From Bacillota bacterium (GTDB lineage: Bacteria > Bacillota > Clostridia > Oscillospirales > Butyricicoccaceae), in contig JAUZPW010000127.1 of NCBI GenBank assembly GCA_030705725.1, positions 1 to 5,336 of the forward strand: DNA of 5,336 bases. Direction: 5' to 3'. The notes beneath the pieces are model-generated. The model made no database searches and had not been told where the DNA came from. It saw nothing but the letters and a program-made list of their open reading frames with translations. Position 1 is the first letter of the stretch. The number at the start of each line of letters is the position of its first letter. The translations under genes were made by a program, and so were the position numbers. Of the stretch, positions 5,293 to 5,336 are shown piece after piece.

Positions 5293-5336
5293 ATGATTAC
5301 TATAACTCCTAATGAATTCGCCATGCTTTCACAGTA
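5293..5336 (+). CDS. cheR: Probable CheR protein-glutamate methyltransferase, N-terminal start (partial)
   Basis: Fourteen codons and part of a fifteenth are visible before the window ends, reading MITITPNEFAMLSQ. The pattern I-T-x-x-EF-x-x-L is how many Firmicute CheR proteins begin, in the all-helical N-terminal domain that binds receptor methylation helices. The start is supported by AAAGGG (5282-5287), five bases before the ATG. CheR transfers methyl groups from S-adenosylmethionine to receptor glutamates for adaptation. The position directly after an MCP gene supports the call. The catalytic domain is not visible, so the assignment rests on a short N-terminus plus context. Confidence 0.7.
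   Translation, partial: MITITPNEFAMLSQ

Noticed and set aside
1..5336. CRISPR arrays, tRNA or rRNA genes, insertion sequences
   Set aside because: No regularly spaced repeats, RNA gene signatures, transposase genes or terminal inverted repeats were seen.

Overview
The window looks like a chromosomal stretch from a Gram-positive anaerobe of the class Clostridia. The evidence is strong purine-rich Shine-Dalgarno sequences, moderate G+C with AT-rich intergenic gaps, Tad-type secretion genes, an HD-GYP protein with a clostridial-style N-terminal region, and a cheW-mcp-cheR order with an MCP ending in EFGKY. Genus cannot be read from the sequence. All recognisable genes lie on the + strand.

Layout. 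Positions 2-184 hold the C-terminal end of a TadC-type inner-membrane platform protein (type II secretion F family). It is followed at once by a small DUF192 protein (189-542) and a DivIVA-like coiled-coil protein (553-1308); the tight spacing suggests one operon. A 122-base AT-rich gap with a possible promoter (1380-1408) leads to a complete HD-GYP protein (1431-2567), a likely cyclic-di-GMP phosphodiesterase with every motif I can check intact.

The 422-base gap from 2568 to 2989 has no convincing gene but is structured. It contains a nested hairpin with a GAAA tetraloop (2626-2667), a set of 7-base inverted motifs TAAACAG/CTGTTTA, and a strong intrinsic terminator (2775-2810). Further on is a possible sigma-28 (SigD/FliA-type) motility promoter (2866-2891). 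The motif arrangement could form an antiterminator competing with the terminator. This is the part of the window most likely to hold something undescribed, and it is only a folding hypothesis.

The rest is a chemotaxis operon: cheW (2990-3487), a membrane chemoreceptor (3510-5204) and the first 14 codons of a likely cheR methyltransferase gene (from 5293). Receptor and CheW would form the signalling array with a CheA kinase encoded elsewhere, and CheR would methylate the receptor. The receptor ends in a flexible tail with an aromatic-x-x-aromatic terminus, as expected for a docking peptide for CheR. The HD-GYP gene next to the chemotaxis genes, and Tad pilus genes before it, place c-di-GMP turnover between two surface and motility functions, but a direct functional link is inference.
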